Origin: Verrucomicrobiales bacterium
GTDB taxonomy: Bacteria > Verrucomicrobiota > Verrucomicrobiia > Verrucomicrobiales > V1-33
DNA: 42,317 nt
Direction of reading: 5' to 3'
Assembly: GCA_018003315.1 (NCBI GenBank)
Contig: JAGNEJ010000036.1
Coordinates: forward strand, 1 to 42,317
Below are positions 10,048 through 17,295 of the stretch, one piece after another. Every line of letters starts with the position of its first letter. Positions within the stretch are counted from its first letter, which is position 1. The translations under genes and the position numbers were made by a program. The notes under the pieces were generated by a model, which saw only the letters and a list, made by a program, of their open reading frames with translations, did not search any database and had not been told where the DNA came from.

Positions 10048-10788
10048 ATGGACAGCCTGCGCAATTTCGTTTTTGGTCTCGGTGCCTGCTTTGGCGTTCC
10101 GTGGCTGCTACTCATCGTTCTGCCCTATCTGAAAGAAAAATCCAGACAGCCGGTGCCCTACACCTGGGCTGAATACCAGGCCACGCCAAAAGGCCAGCCC
10201 GCAGGCCCGGAAAACGACGTGGACTTCTATGAAAAGCCGGAACTGAAGGGAAGCTTCTACCCTTCCGCCGTTTCGGGTTCCCAGGCCCGCGGTGCGGTGG
10301 TGTATGCCGCAGAGGGGTGTGCCCAGTGTCACACCCAGGTCATCCGCCCCGTGGATCAGTTCAAACGCGGCATCGGTGCGGACCAGGAAGGCAAAGGACT
10401 CAGTGAAACCCGTGCCACGACGGCTTGGGATTATCTAGGCGAAGATTTTGCCATGATCGGCCAGCGCCGACTGGGGCCTGATCTGGCCAACGCGGGCTAC
10501 CGCTTCAAATCTGCCGGTGAACTGCATGCCAAATTGTATGCACCCTCATCCATTGTCTCCTGGACCAACCACCCGCATTACCCAGGGCTGTATGATGTCA
10601 TTCCCGTCGAAGGCAAGCGCCGTGCGGATGCCATCGACCTGCCGGCTTCGGTTTCCATCCCGGCGGGACGCCAGGTGGTTCCCACGGCGGATGCCAAGGC
10701 CCTGGCGGAATACGTGTTGGGACTGAAGCGCGACCTGCCATTGCCCATCGCCATCAGCGGTGCATCCGTGGCTGACAAAAAGAAGTGA
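10048..10788 (+). CDS. ccoO: CcoO-like membrane-anchored monoheme cytochrome c
   Basis: 246 residues with one N-terminal helix (about residues 5-27), then a periplasmic domain with heme motif CAQCH (91-95) in the CcoO context GCAQCHTQVIRP, followed by QRRLGPDLANAG as in CcoO. Canonical CcoO proteins supply the axial Met in a later SxMPxYxWL segment. Here the matching stretch reads SSIVSWTNHPHYPGLY and has no Met, so the heme may have a different sixth ligand, perhaps a His of HPHY. The gene follows the ligand-less CcoN-like gene by 23 bp. It probably acts as an electron carrier rather than as part of a functional cbb3 oxidase. Confidence 0.85.
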   Translation: MDSLRNFVFGLGACFGVPWLLLIVLPYLKEKSRQPVPYTWAEYQATPKGQPAGPENDVDFYEKPELKGSFYPSAVSGSQARGAVVYAAEGCAQCHTQVIRPVDQFKRGIGADQEGKGLSETRATTAWDYLGEDFAMIGQRRLGPDLANAGYRFKSAGELHAKLYAPSSIVSWTNHPHYPGLYDVIPVEGKRRADAIDLPASVSIPAGRQVVPTADAKALAEYVLGLKRDLPLPIAISGASVADKKK

Positions 10789-10803
10789 TACAGATTTTCT
10801 TCC

Positions 10804-11496
10804 ATGAGTGACAATATCGACTACGAGCACACCATGAACGTCGCTGGAGCCCATGCGGCTGTGGCGCGGGAAAAGGAGGACCAACCCGTGAGGAACGCCC
10901 CGCTGGGGAACCTTCCGCTCATTCTCTCCGCGATCATTCTGCTGGTCGGAGGCAGCTACGTCGGAGGAAACCTGAAGGGTGCCTATGCCAAGGAACGCCC
11001 GCTGGACGCCAGCGCCGCGCCGGAACTGCCTCCGGATGTAAAATGGCTCAAGGATGGCGAGGCAGCCTACACCACCACTTGTGGCGGCTGTCACCAAGGC
11101 AACGGGGTGGGGAATCCCGGTTCCGGTTATCCTCCGCTGGCAGGATCGGAGTTCGTCACCGGCGGCGAAAAACGCCTTTGTGCCATTGTTCTCAAAGGCC
11201 TCGCTGGTCCCATCCACGTGAAGGGGCAGGCTTTTGGCAGCGCCGTCATGAATGCCAAGGGCGGTCAAAACCTGACCGACAAACAGGTGGCACAAATCGT
11301 TTCCTACATCCGCAATTCCTGGGGAAACAAGGGGACCTTCGTCATGGATGATCAAATCAAGGCGCTGAATGCTGAAATTTCCGGCCTTGCATCACCCCTG
11401 CCGACTTCCGAATTGGACAAGATCAAGGCGGATGAAAACCTGCCTCCTAGCAAGAAGCCGCTCGCCCCTGGCGGTGCCCCGGCCCCAGTTAAGTGA
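10804..11496 (+). CDS. CcoP-like/class I membrane-anchored cytochrome c
   Basis: 230 residues. The N-terminal cytoplasmic tail is followed by one membrane helix (about 38-60) and a cytochrome c domain with CGGCH at residues 93-97. An SAVMNAKGG segment should provide the axial Met, and the LTDKQVAQIVSYIRNSW helix is typical of class I cytochrome c. Normal CcoP has two hemes and this protein has one. It is third in the CcoN-CcoO-CcoP order, 15 bp after the CcoO-like gene and 25 bp before subunit I of the A-type oxidase, so it is a plausible donor to the CuA or blue-copper centre of that oxidase. The C-terminus is Pro/Ala/Lys-rich. Confidence 0.85.
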   Translation: MSDNIDYEHTMNVAGAHAAVAREKEDQPVRNAPLGNLPLILSAIILLVGGSYVGGNLKGAYAKERPLDASAAPELPPDVKWLKDGEAAYTTTCGGCHQGNGVGNPGSGYPPLAGSEFVTGGEKRLCAIVLKGLAGPIHVKGQAFGSAVMNAKGGQNLTDKQVAQIVSYIRNSWGNKGTFVMDDQIKALNAEISGLASPLPTSELDKIKADENLPPSKKPLAPGGAPAPVK

Positions 11497-11521
11497 TTTC
11501 ACCAGCAACCCCCATTTTTTC

Positions 11522-13402
11522 ATGAGCGCAGCAGCAACAGCCCACGGTGATGAATCCCATGATCACGATCATGGTCATGAACACCACGAAGTTTCGTGGA
11601 TCAGAAAATACGTCTTCAGCACCGATCACAAGGTAATCGGCATCCAATATGGCATCAGCGGATTGATCTTCCTCGCCATTGGATTCATCCTGATGCTGGC
11701 CATGCGTCACAGCATTGCCCACACCGGGCAGCCGCTGCCGGACTGGATCCGCACGCTGCTCGGCGTGCTGGGGCCGGACTTTCTGGAGCGTTGGGCGCCC
11801 AACGGAGTCATGGACGGGCAACTCTACAACATGTTCGGAGCCATGCACGGCACCATCATGGTCTTTTTTGGCGTGGTGCCGCTCGGAGTCGCCTGTTTTG
11901 GAAATTTTGTCATGCCGCTGCAGATTGGTGCGCCCGACATGGCGTTTCCGCGCCTGAACATGTGGAGTTACTGGCTGTTTTTCATTTCCGGCGTGCTCAT
12001 GTTTGGCAGCTTCTTCGTCCATGAAGGGGCGGCCCAGTCCGGATGGACCAACTACTCTCCGCTGGCCTCAACGGTGGGTGCGCATTCGGCCAATCAGTGG
12101 TGGCACGGGCAAACCATCTGGCTGCTGGCCATGGTCTTCAACATCTCCGCCTCACTGCTCGGCGCGGTGAACTTCATCACCACTGTCATGAACCTGCGTG
12201 CCAAGGGGATGACTTGGATGCGCGTCCCGTTCTTCTCCTGGGCGATGATGGTCATTGCTTTCCTCCTGCTCCTGGCGTTCCCTCCGCTTGAAGTGGCCGC
12301 CCTGCTGCAGCTTTCGGACCGAGTGTTTGGTTCCTCGTTCTACCTGCCCAGTGGATTGTTCGTGCAGGGACAGCACATGGATCTTTCTGGTGGCGGCAGT
12401 CCGCTGCTCTACCAGCATTTGTTCTGGTTCCTGGCTCATCCGGAGGTTTACGTGCTCATCCTTCCTGGAATTGCCATCTGTGCGGAAATCATTCCCGCCA
12501 ACACCCGGCGGCCGCTCTGGGGCTATAAATCCATGGTGGGAGCGGTGCTGGTTCTTGGATTCCTCAGCTTCATTGTCTGGGCGCACCACATGTATATGAC
12601 GGGAATGGGACAAACCATCTCCACCTTCTTCCAGTTCACCACCGTCATCATTTCCGTGCCCTCGGTCATTCTCCTGACCTGTCTCATGATTTCGCTCTGG
12701 GGCGGTTCCATTCGCTTTACCGTTCCCATGCTCTGGGCCACCGCATTCCTTCCCATGTTCGGCATCGGGGGTCTCACCGGCATCCCCCTCGCATTCAACC
12801 TGGTGGATCTCTTCCTGCATGACACCCTCTATGTCATCGGTCACTTCCATTATGTCGTGGCTCCGGGGACCATTTTTGCCATGTTTGCCGGCATCTACCA
12901 CTGGTTTCCAAAGGCCACTGGCAGGCACATGAACACGTTGTTGGGGCATCTCCACTTCTGGCCCAGCCTCTTGGCGATGAATTTGATTTTCGGTCCCATG
13001 TTCATTCAGGGCATGGCCGGCTTCCACCGCAGATGGTACAATGGCGGACTTGGCTTCCCCGCCACCAGCGAGAAATATCTCTATCTCAATGATGTCATGA
13101 CCTGGGGCGCCTATCTCCTGGCCGCCGGACAGATTCCGTTCATCATCAATTTTTTCGCCAGCATCTTTGCTGGACGCAAGGTCAAGAGTGACAATCCCTG
13201 GCACGCTACCACCCTGGAATGGGCCACGCCCACACCGCCGCCGCATGGGAATTTTACCACGGAACCAGTGGCCAATCGCAGCCCCTACGAATACAGCTCG
13301 CCGCACAACCCGGATGAGGATTTCCTGCCCCAGTGGGCGCCCCTCACCGAGGGTGAAAAGTCAGCGGCTGCACCGGCGGCTGTTCATGCGGGAGCACACT
13401 GA
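11522..13402 (+). CDS. ctaD: Cytochrome c oxidase subunit I (A-type heme-copper oxidase)
   Basis: 626 residues from the ATG at 11522, which has a CCATTTTTTC leader; the 51 codons upstream overlap the preceding gene and are rejected. Metal ligands are intact: H109 (low-spin heme), H306 with the crosslink Tyr in HPEVY (306-310), H355/H356 (CuB), and H441 and H443 in GHFHYV. D-channel residues D139 (GAPDMAFPRLN) and E308 are present. The K-channel lysine of the VPTGIK motif is replaced by Leu (VPSVIL, L384), which is unusual for an A-type enzyme. The first 22 residues are very His/Asp-rich. This should be the working terminal oxidase of the operon, reducing O2 with cytochrome or blue-copper electrons. 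Confidence 0.95.
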   Translation: MSAAATAHGDESHDHDHGHEHHEVSWIRKYVFSTDHKVIGIQYGISGLIFLAIGFILMLAMRHSIAHTGQPLPDWIRTLLGVLGPDFLERWAPNGVMDGQLYNMFGAMHGTIMVFFGVVPLGVACFGNFVMPLQIGAPDMAFPRLNMWSYWLFFISGVLMFGSFFVHEGAAQSGWTNYSPLASTVGAHSANQWWHGQTIWLLAMVFNISASLLGAVNFITTVMNLRAKGMTWMRVPFFSWAMMVIAFLLLLAFPPLEVAALLQLSDRVFGSSFYLPSGLFVQGQHMDLSGGGSPLLYQHLFWFLAHPEVYVLILPGIAICAEIIPANTRRPLWGYKSMVGAVLVLGFLSFIVWAHHMYMTGMGQTISTFFQFTTVIISVPSVILLTCLMISLWGGSIRFTVPMLWATAFLPMFGIGGLTGIPLAFNLVDLFLHDTLYVIGHFHYVVAPGTIFAMFAGIYHWFPKATGRHMNTLLGHLHFWPSLLAMNLIFGPMFIQGMAGFHRRWYNGGLGFPATSEKYLYLNDVMTWGAYLLAAGQIPFIINFFASIFAGRKVKSDNPWHATTLEWATPTPPPHGNFTTEPVANRSPYEYSSPHNPDEDFLPQWAPLTEGEKSAAAPAAVHAGAH

Positions 13403-13446
13403 ATTCCAGGCACACTTCGAAGCATCCAACTCGACCACTTTTCCGA

Positions 13447-15006
13447 ATGGAGATTCCCTACACCGTCAAACCAAGGCCCGACACCGGGCTTCCCAACCCC
13501 AAGATCGGCATCTGGCTGTTTCTGGCATCCGAAGTCATGCTGTTCGGCGGCCTGTTCTCTGCATACATCTTTTTGCGCCTGGGGGCGGATTACCCCTGGC
13601 CATTCCACGATCTCGTGGTGCCGCCGGGGCTGTTTAACACGGCCAACCTCATCATTTCCTCGGTGACGGTGGTCATGGCTTGGGCATCGCTCAAGATGCG
13701 CAAGTACGGGGCCTACAAAATTTACATGTCGATCACGCTCCTCTGCGCTGTGATCTTCATGGCGATCAAGTTCTTTGAATACAAGGGCAAGTTCGAACAC
13801 TACGGAGTCACCTTCAAGGACGGCTCCGTCGTGGAGGGACATGTCGGACATCATAAGCAGGGGGACAAAATCGTGTTTGGCGAAGGAAAGACGCTGAGCT
13901 TTCATCTGGACCACAGCGATCTGCGGATCCTCGACCACCTGGCGGTGAAAAACCCCGCGTTTGATGCGCAGAGCCATGCCGCAGACAATCATCTCTACCA
14001 TGCCCTGCATGAGTCGAAGCCTGTCAAGGTGCGTTACACTCCGAAAAAAATGCCGTTTGAAGGGGTGGCGAACTACGATGCCAAAACGGGGAAATTCAAG
14101 GTTCCGTACAAGGATTGGAAGGACGATGTCTCCCAGGAGGCGGAACTGACGGAAGCCTGGCTCAAGGAGCGGAAAAAGGAGTGGTGGAATTTTTACAAAT
14201 TGGGCAACAAACTCGACCGGCCCGGACGTGAAGAACGCTGGGCGAAGGTGGCTGCCGGGAGCATGACCAAGGAGGAAGCGCAGAAGGCCGATTCCGATTT
14301 CACACTGGAGCGCCTGCCCGATACCATTCGGGTCGAGATCATCGGAGAACCATTGCTGCTTTGGGTGGATGAACGGGAACTGTCCGGTTATGACAATGCT
14401 TCCCTGACATTCCGGGACCATTCCAAAGTAGAAGGCGCTCTGGTCACCGACAAGATTGAATTCATTCCAGACCGCGTGGACCTCCGGCAGGCAAAGAACA
14501 TGGAGAAATCCACGGTGTGGAAATACATGCCGGGGCTGAAGGATGAATTCTTTAAGTCGCGCAAAGACACCATTACCCGCCTGAAGGAGGACAAACCCTG
14601 GCTGTTTCATGGCGACAAGGCGATTGATCCCGACGACCACTCCGTTTCCCACGGCGACGGCGATGTGACTCGCTACTCGGATCGCTATGACCACGAAGAC
14701 AATCTCAAATTCGGCGATCTGGAGCACACTCCATCCATTGAGTTTGACCGCGCTGACAAGCGTTTCTTCTCCAATTTCACCCCCCGCTATAGTCCCTACT
14801 ACGCCATCTATTTCACCATGACCGGTCTTCACGGTCTCCACGTCATCGGGGGTGCCCTGGTCCTGGGATGGTTCCTTTTCACCGGCAGGAAAATGTATGA
14901 GACCAATCCCGAACAGCTCTGCAACCGGGTTGAGGTGGGTGGACTCTTCTGGCACTTCGTCGATCTCATCTGGATCTTTCTCTTCCCGGTTTTCTACCTC
15001 ATGTAA
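13447..15006 (+). CDS. ctaE: Cytochrome c oxidase subunit III with a large hydrophilic insertion
   Basis: 519 residues, more than twice the usual length of about 200. Residues 1-114 give the first helices (IGIWLFLASEVMLFGGLF is diagnostic) and residues 446-519 the last ones (YAIYFTMTGLHGLHVIGG and the FWHFVDLIWIFLFP end). Between them lies a charged, non-membrane insertion of about 330 residues. It contains two similar short motifs, VTFKDGSVVEGHV (121-133) and LTFRDHSKVEGALV (320-333), which hint at a duplicated beta unit. The membrane framework joins cleanly on either side in one frame, so this is an insertion and not an assembly artefact as far as I can see. The insert may cap the complex or contact a partner. 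Confidence 0.93.
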   Translation: MEIPYTVKPRPDTGLPNPKIGIWLFLASEVMLFGGLFSAYIFLRLGADYPWPFHDLVVPPGLFNTANLIISSVTVVMAWASLKMRKYGAYKIYMSITLLCAVIFMAIKFFEYKGKFEHYGVTFKDGSVVEGHVGHHKQGDKIVFGEGKTLSFHLDHSDLRILDHLAVKNPAFDAQSHAADNHLYHALHESKPVKVRYTPKKMPFEGVANYDAKTGKFKVPYKDWKDDVSQEAELTEAWLKERKKEWWNFYKLGNKLDRPGREERWAKVAAGSMTKEEAQKADSDFTLERLPDTIRVEIIGEPLLLWVDERELSGYDNASLTFRDHSKVEGALVTDKIEFIPDRVDLRQAKNMEKSTVWKYMPGLKDEFFKSRKDTITRLKEDKPWLFHGDKAIDPDDHSVSHGDGDVTRYSDRYDHEDNLKFGDLEHTPSIEFDRADKRFFSNFTPRYSPYYAIYFTMTGLHGLHVIGGALVLGWFLFTGRKMYETNPEQLCNRVEVGGLFWHFVDLIWIFLFPVFYLM

Positions 15007-15024
15007 GTTTTTGCCCACTCCATC

Positions 15025-15393
15025 ATGTCCGACCCTTCCGCCCAGACCTCCCATGACGATGGCCACGATGACCATCACTGGAATCACCACATCAAGACCT
15101 ATCTAAAAATCGGCGGCATCCTGATTTTTTGCACCGCATTTACTTGGATCGCGGCCTATTACATCGATTTGCGAGACCGTCACATCAACATTGCTTTCGG
15201 CCTGCTCATTGCGGTGTTCAAAGCCAGCCTGGTGGCCTTGATCTTCATGCACCTCAAGGATGAGCGGAGACTCATCTATAAAGTGCTGGTCTTCACCGCC
15301 ATCTTTGTCACCGGTCTTGTCTTTTTGATCCTCTACACCCAGCACGATCCCATTCCCCACGACAAGACAAAGAACCTGATCTACAGCAAATAG
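15025..15393 (+). CDS. ctaF: Cytochrome c oxidase subunit IV
   Basis: 122 residues with three membrane helices and the subunit IV pattern (IAFGLLIAVFKASLVALIFMHLKDE, with the conserved Lys-Ala and MHLK). The N-terminus is strongly His/Asp-rich within residues 10-23, like subunit I. It lies 18 bp after subunit III. The family is a small structural subunit of caa3/aa3-type oxidases without cofactors. Confidence 0.88.
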   Translation: MSDPSAQTSHDDGHDDHHWNHHIKTYLKIGGILIFCTAFTWIAAYYIDLRDRHINIAFGLLIAVFKASLVALIFMHLKDERRLIYKVLVFTAIFVTGLVFLILYTQHDPIPHDKTKNLIYSK

Positions 15394-15397
15394 CATC

Positions 15398-15604
15398 ATG
15401 TCTCTGAAAGGATTCCACCTATTCTTCATCACCTTCGCTTCGCTTGCCTGTCTGGCTTTCGCGGCGTGGGCGCTGCTTGGAAATACCGAAGGTTTCGGGA
15501 GTTCCATGAAACTGTTTGGCATCCTCGCCGCTGCCGGAGGCGTGGTTCTTCCGTGCTACGGAATTTGGTTCGTGAAAAAAACTGCTGCTAAAATCACGGC
15601 ATGA
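15398..15604 (+). CDS. Small two-helix membrane protein in the oxidase operon
   Basis: 68 residues with two hydrophobic helices (about 6-28 and 37-60) and a short basic tail. It starts 4 bp after the subunit IV stop, so translation is probably coupled. I do not recognise the family. Position and size suggest a minor oxidase subunit or an assembly helper. Confidence 0.7.
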   Translation: MSLKGFHLFFITFASLACLAFAAWALLGNTEGFGSSMKLFGILAAAGGVVLPCYGIWFVKKTAAKITA

Positions 15605-15608
15605 CCCC

Positions 15609-15812
15609 ATGAACTCTGCGTTTCTTTCCACAGACCTGCTTGCCTGCGCCACCTGCATCGCCGATGGCGGAGGAGGTGCCCAACAGGCAACCAACAATGC
15701 CATCTTCCTCATGCTTGGAGCGCTGGTGGTGGTATTTTCCGGCCTCGGGTGGGCCGCATTCTCCTTCATGCGCCGTTCGTCCAGGCTGGCTGCCGCGCAG
15801 ACTTCACCCTGA
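15609..15812 (+). CDS. Small single-helix membrane protein preceding oxidase subunit II
   Basis: 67 residues. Residues 11-16 read LACATC, followed by a glycine run and one helix (about 32-54) ending in FMRRSS. The CATC pair could be a redox or metal site, or part of a short exported N-terminus. It begins 4 bp after the previous small gene and ends 33 bp before subunit II. I do not recognise the family. Tight spacing argues that it is translated, and two Cys in a small membrane protein beside a CuA-bearing subunit make a copper-handling role worth testing. Confidence 0.65.
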   Translation: MNSAFLSTDLLACATCIADGGGGAQQATNNAIFLMLGALVVVFSGLGWAAFSFMRRSSRLAAAQTSP

Positions 15813-15845
15813 TTTTTTTTACTTCAAACCCGCAATCGTTTTTCC

Positions 15846-17030
15846 ATGGGAATTCTGAACAAACTTTTTGGCATCCAGGATTGTGCTTCGGTTCACGGCG
15901 AACAGCTCGACTGGATGCTCGAACTGATCCACTGGTTCATGGCCGTGCTGTTTGTAGGCTGGTCCATTTTTCTGGTGTATGTGCTCGTGCGCTATCACCG
16001 GCGGAACAACCCGCAGGCGATCCATTCCGGAGTCAAGAGCCACGCTTCCAGCCACCTCGAGGTGGGGGTGATCATCGTGGAAGTCGTTTTGTTGCTCGGT
16101 TTTGCCTTTCCACTGTGGGGTCAGCGCGTGGACGACATTCCCGTGGATCCAGACGTGCAGGTGCGGGCGGTGGGGCAGCAGTTCAGTTGGACATTTCATT
16201 ATCCGGGAGTGGATGGCAAATTCGGCAACACCAGCCCCTTCAATTACAGTGGCAGCAACCCCGCCGGAATTGATCCCGATGACCCCAACGGCAAAGATGA
16301 CGTCACCGCTGCCGAGTTGGTGCTTCCCGTGAAGAAAAAAATTGTCATTGGAGTCACCTCCAAGGACGTGATTCACAATCTGGCCCTCAAGGCTGCACGA
16401 ATGGCGACGGATGCAAATCCCGGTCAGATGAACCGCATCTGGTTTATTCCAACCAAGGTTGGCGAAAGTGAAATCATCTGCGGACAATTGTGCGGTCCCG
16501 GCCATGCGAACATGCTCGGCAAGCTGCGGATTGTCAGCGACAAAGAATACGGCGATTGGGCCAAGGAACAGAACACCTTTGGTGGTGGCACCGCGGCCGA
16601 AACTCCGGCTGCGCCAACAGGAGGGGCAACGGCTCCCGCGGCGGACTCGGTGGAAATCGCCATCGGCGTCATTCCCGGAGTCTTGAAGTTCGACAAGGCA
16701 GGATTCGAAGTGCGTTCCGGACAGAAGGTCAAACTGGTTATCAAAAACGAGAAGGATCCGATTCCTCACAACATCATGATCGGCAAACCCGGTTCCGTTG
16801 AGAAAATGACCTCTGCGGCCAATGCCGGAACCTCCAATCCGGACTACATGACCAAGATGCAGTGTTTCCCGGAGTCTCCCGACATTCTGTTCAAAGGTAC
16901 CAAACTGGTCAACCCTGGCCAGAGTGATGTGCTTGAATTCGTGGCTCCCGAAGCCGGCGAATACCCATACATCTGTGGATTCCCAGGCCACCCCATGCTG
17001 ATGCGTGGAATCATGAAGGTGACCAAATAA
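15846..17030 (+). CDS. ctaC: Cytochrome c oxidase subunit II fused to a C-terminal azurin-like cupredoxin
   Basis: 394 residues. Two membrane helices (about 27-50 and 73-92) are followed by the CuA domain with H177 (DVIHN), then CGQLCGPGHANM giving C212, C216, H220 and M223; position 214 is Gln where Glu is usual. After an Ala/Pro/Thr-rich linker (about 245-268) comes a second copper-type domain, residues about 270-394. It has H308 (PHNIMI) and CGFPGHPMLM giving C377, H382 and M386, the azurin/auracyanin C-x4-H-x3-M arrangement. Where caa3 oxidases fuse cytochrome c here, this enzyme carries a blue-copper domain, probably the electron entry module. Unusually, subunit II is the last gene of the oxidase set, after subunits I, III and IV. 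Confidence 0.94.
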   Translation: MGILNKLFGIQDCASVHGEQLDWMLELIHWFMAVLFVGWSIFLVYVLVRYHRRNNPQAIHSGVKSHASSHLEVGVIIVEVVLLLGFAFPLWGQRVDDIPVDPDVQVRAVGQQFSWTFHYPGVDGKFGNTSPFNYSGSNPAGIDPDDPNGKDDVTAAELVLPVKKKIVIGVTSKDVIHNLALKAARMATDANPGQMNRIWFIPTKVGESEIICGQLCGPGHANMLGKLRIVSDKEYGDWAKEQNTFGGGTAAETPAAPTGGATAPAADSVEIAIGVIPGVLKFDKAGFEVRSGQKVKLVIKNEKDPIPHNIMIGKPGSVEKMTSAANAGTSNPDYMTKMQCFPESPDILFKGTKLVNPGQSDVLEFVAPEAGEYPYICGFPGHPMLMRGIMKVTK

Positions 17031-17295
17031 CCCGGACTGCAAAGGGGAGGAGATGAAGGTGCAAGCTGTTGGCTTGACCGAAAAGCGCGGTTGACCGTGA
17101 GAGTCTTCGAACGACACCACCGGTCAGCAGTTGGCTGGTAAGCCTTCGGATTGCAACCGTTCTCAAGCCCTCCATTCAGAACCGGTTGGTCCGTTATTGG
17201 CGGAAATCCCAAGGGTGGGGGAGATGGAATTCGCATTGCGCATCGCGGGGGGCCGCCCCACTGTCGATTCCGAATCTCCGTCCACTTTTCCTGCC
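17031..17295. other. Intergenic stretch after the respiratory operon
   Basis: 265 bp between oxidase subunit II and the OPT transporter. The transporter's open frame extends into it, but its last 15 bp contain the TCCACTTTTCCTGCC leader and the preferred ATG. I see no convincing rho-independent terminator or sigma70 promoter. A GC-rich palindromic patch (GGGGGGCCGCCCC near 17248) is the only notable motif. Confidence 0.4.

Noticed and set aside
12152-13306. 384-codon - strand ORF opposite oxidase subunit I
   Set aside because: A shadow of a conserved membrane protein gene; the reverse product is charged and has no recognisable family.
17240-17262. GC-rich palindromic patch before the OPT gene as a terminator
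   Set aside because: No T-run follows and the stem is interrupted; probably a chance GC-rich match.
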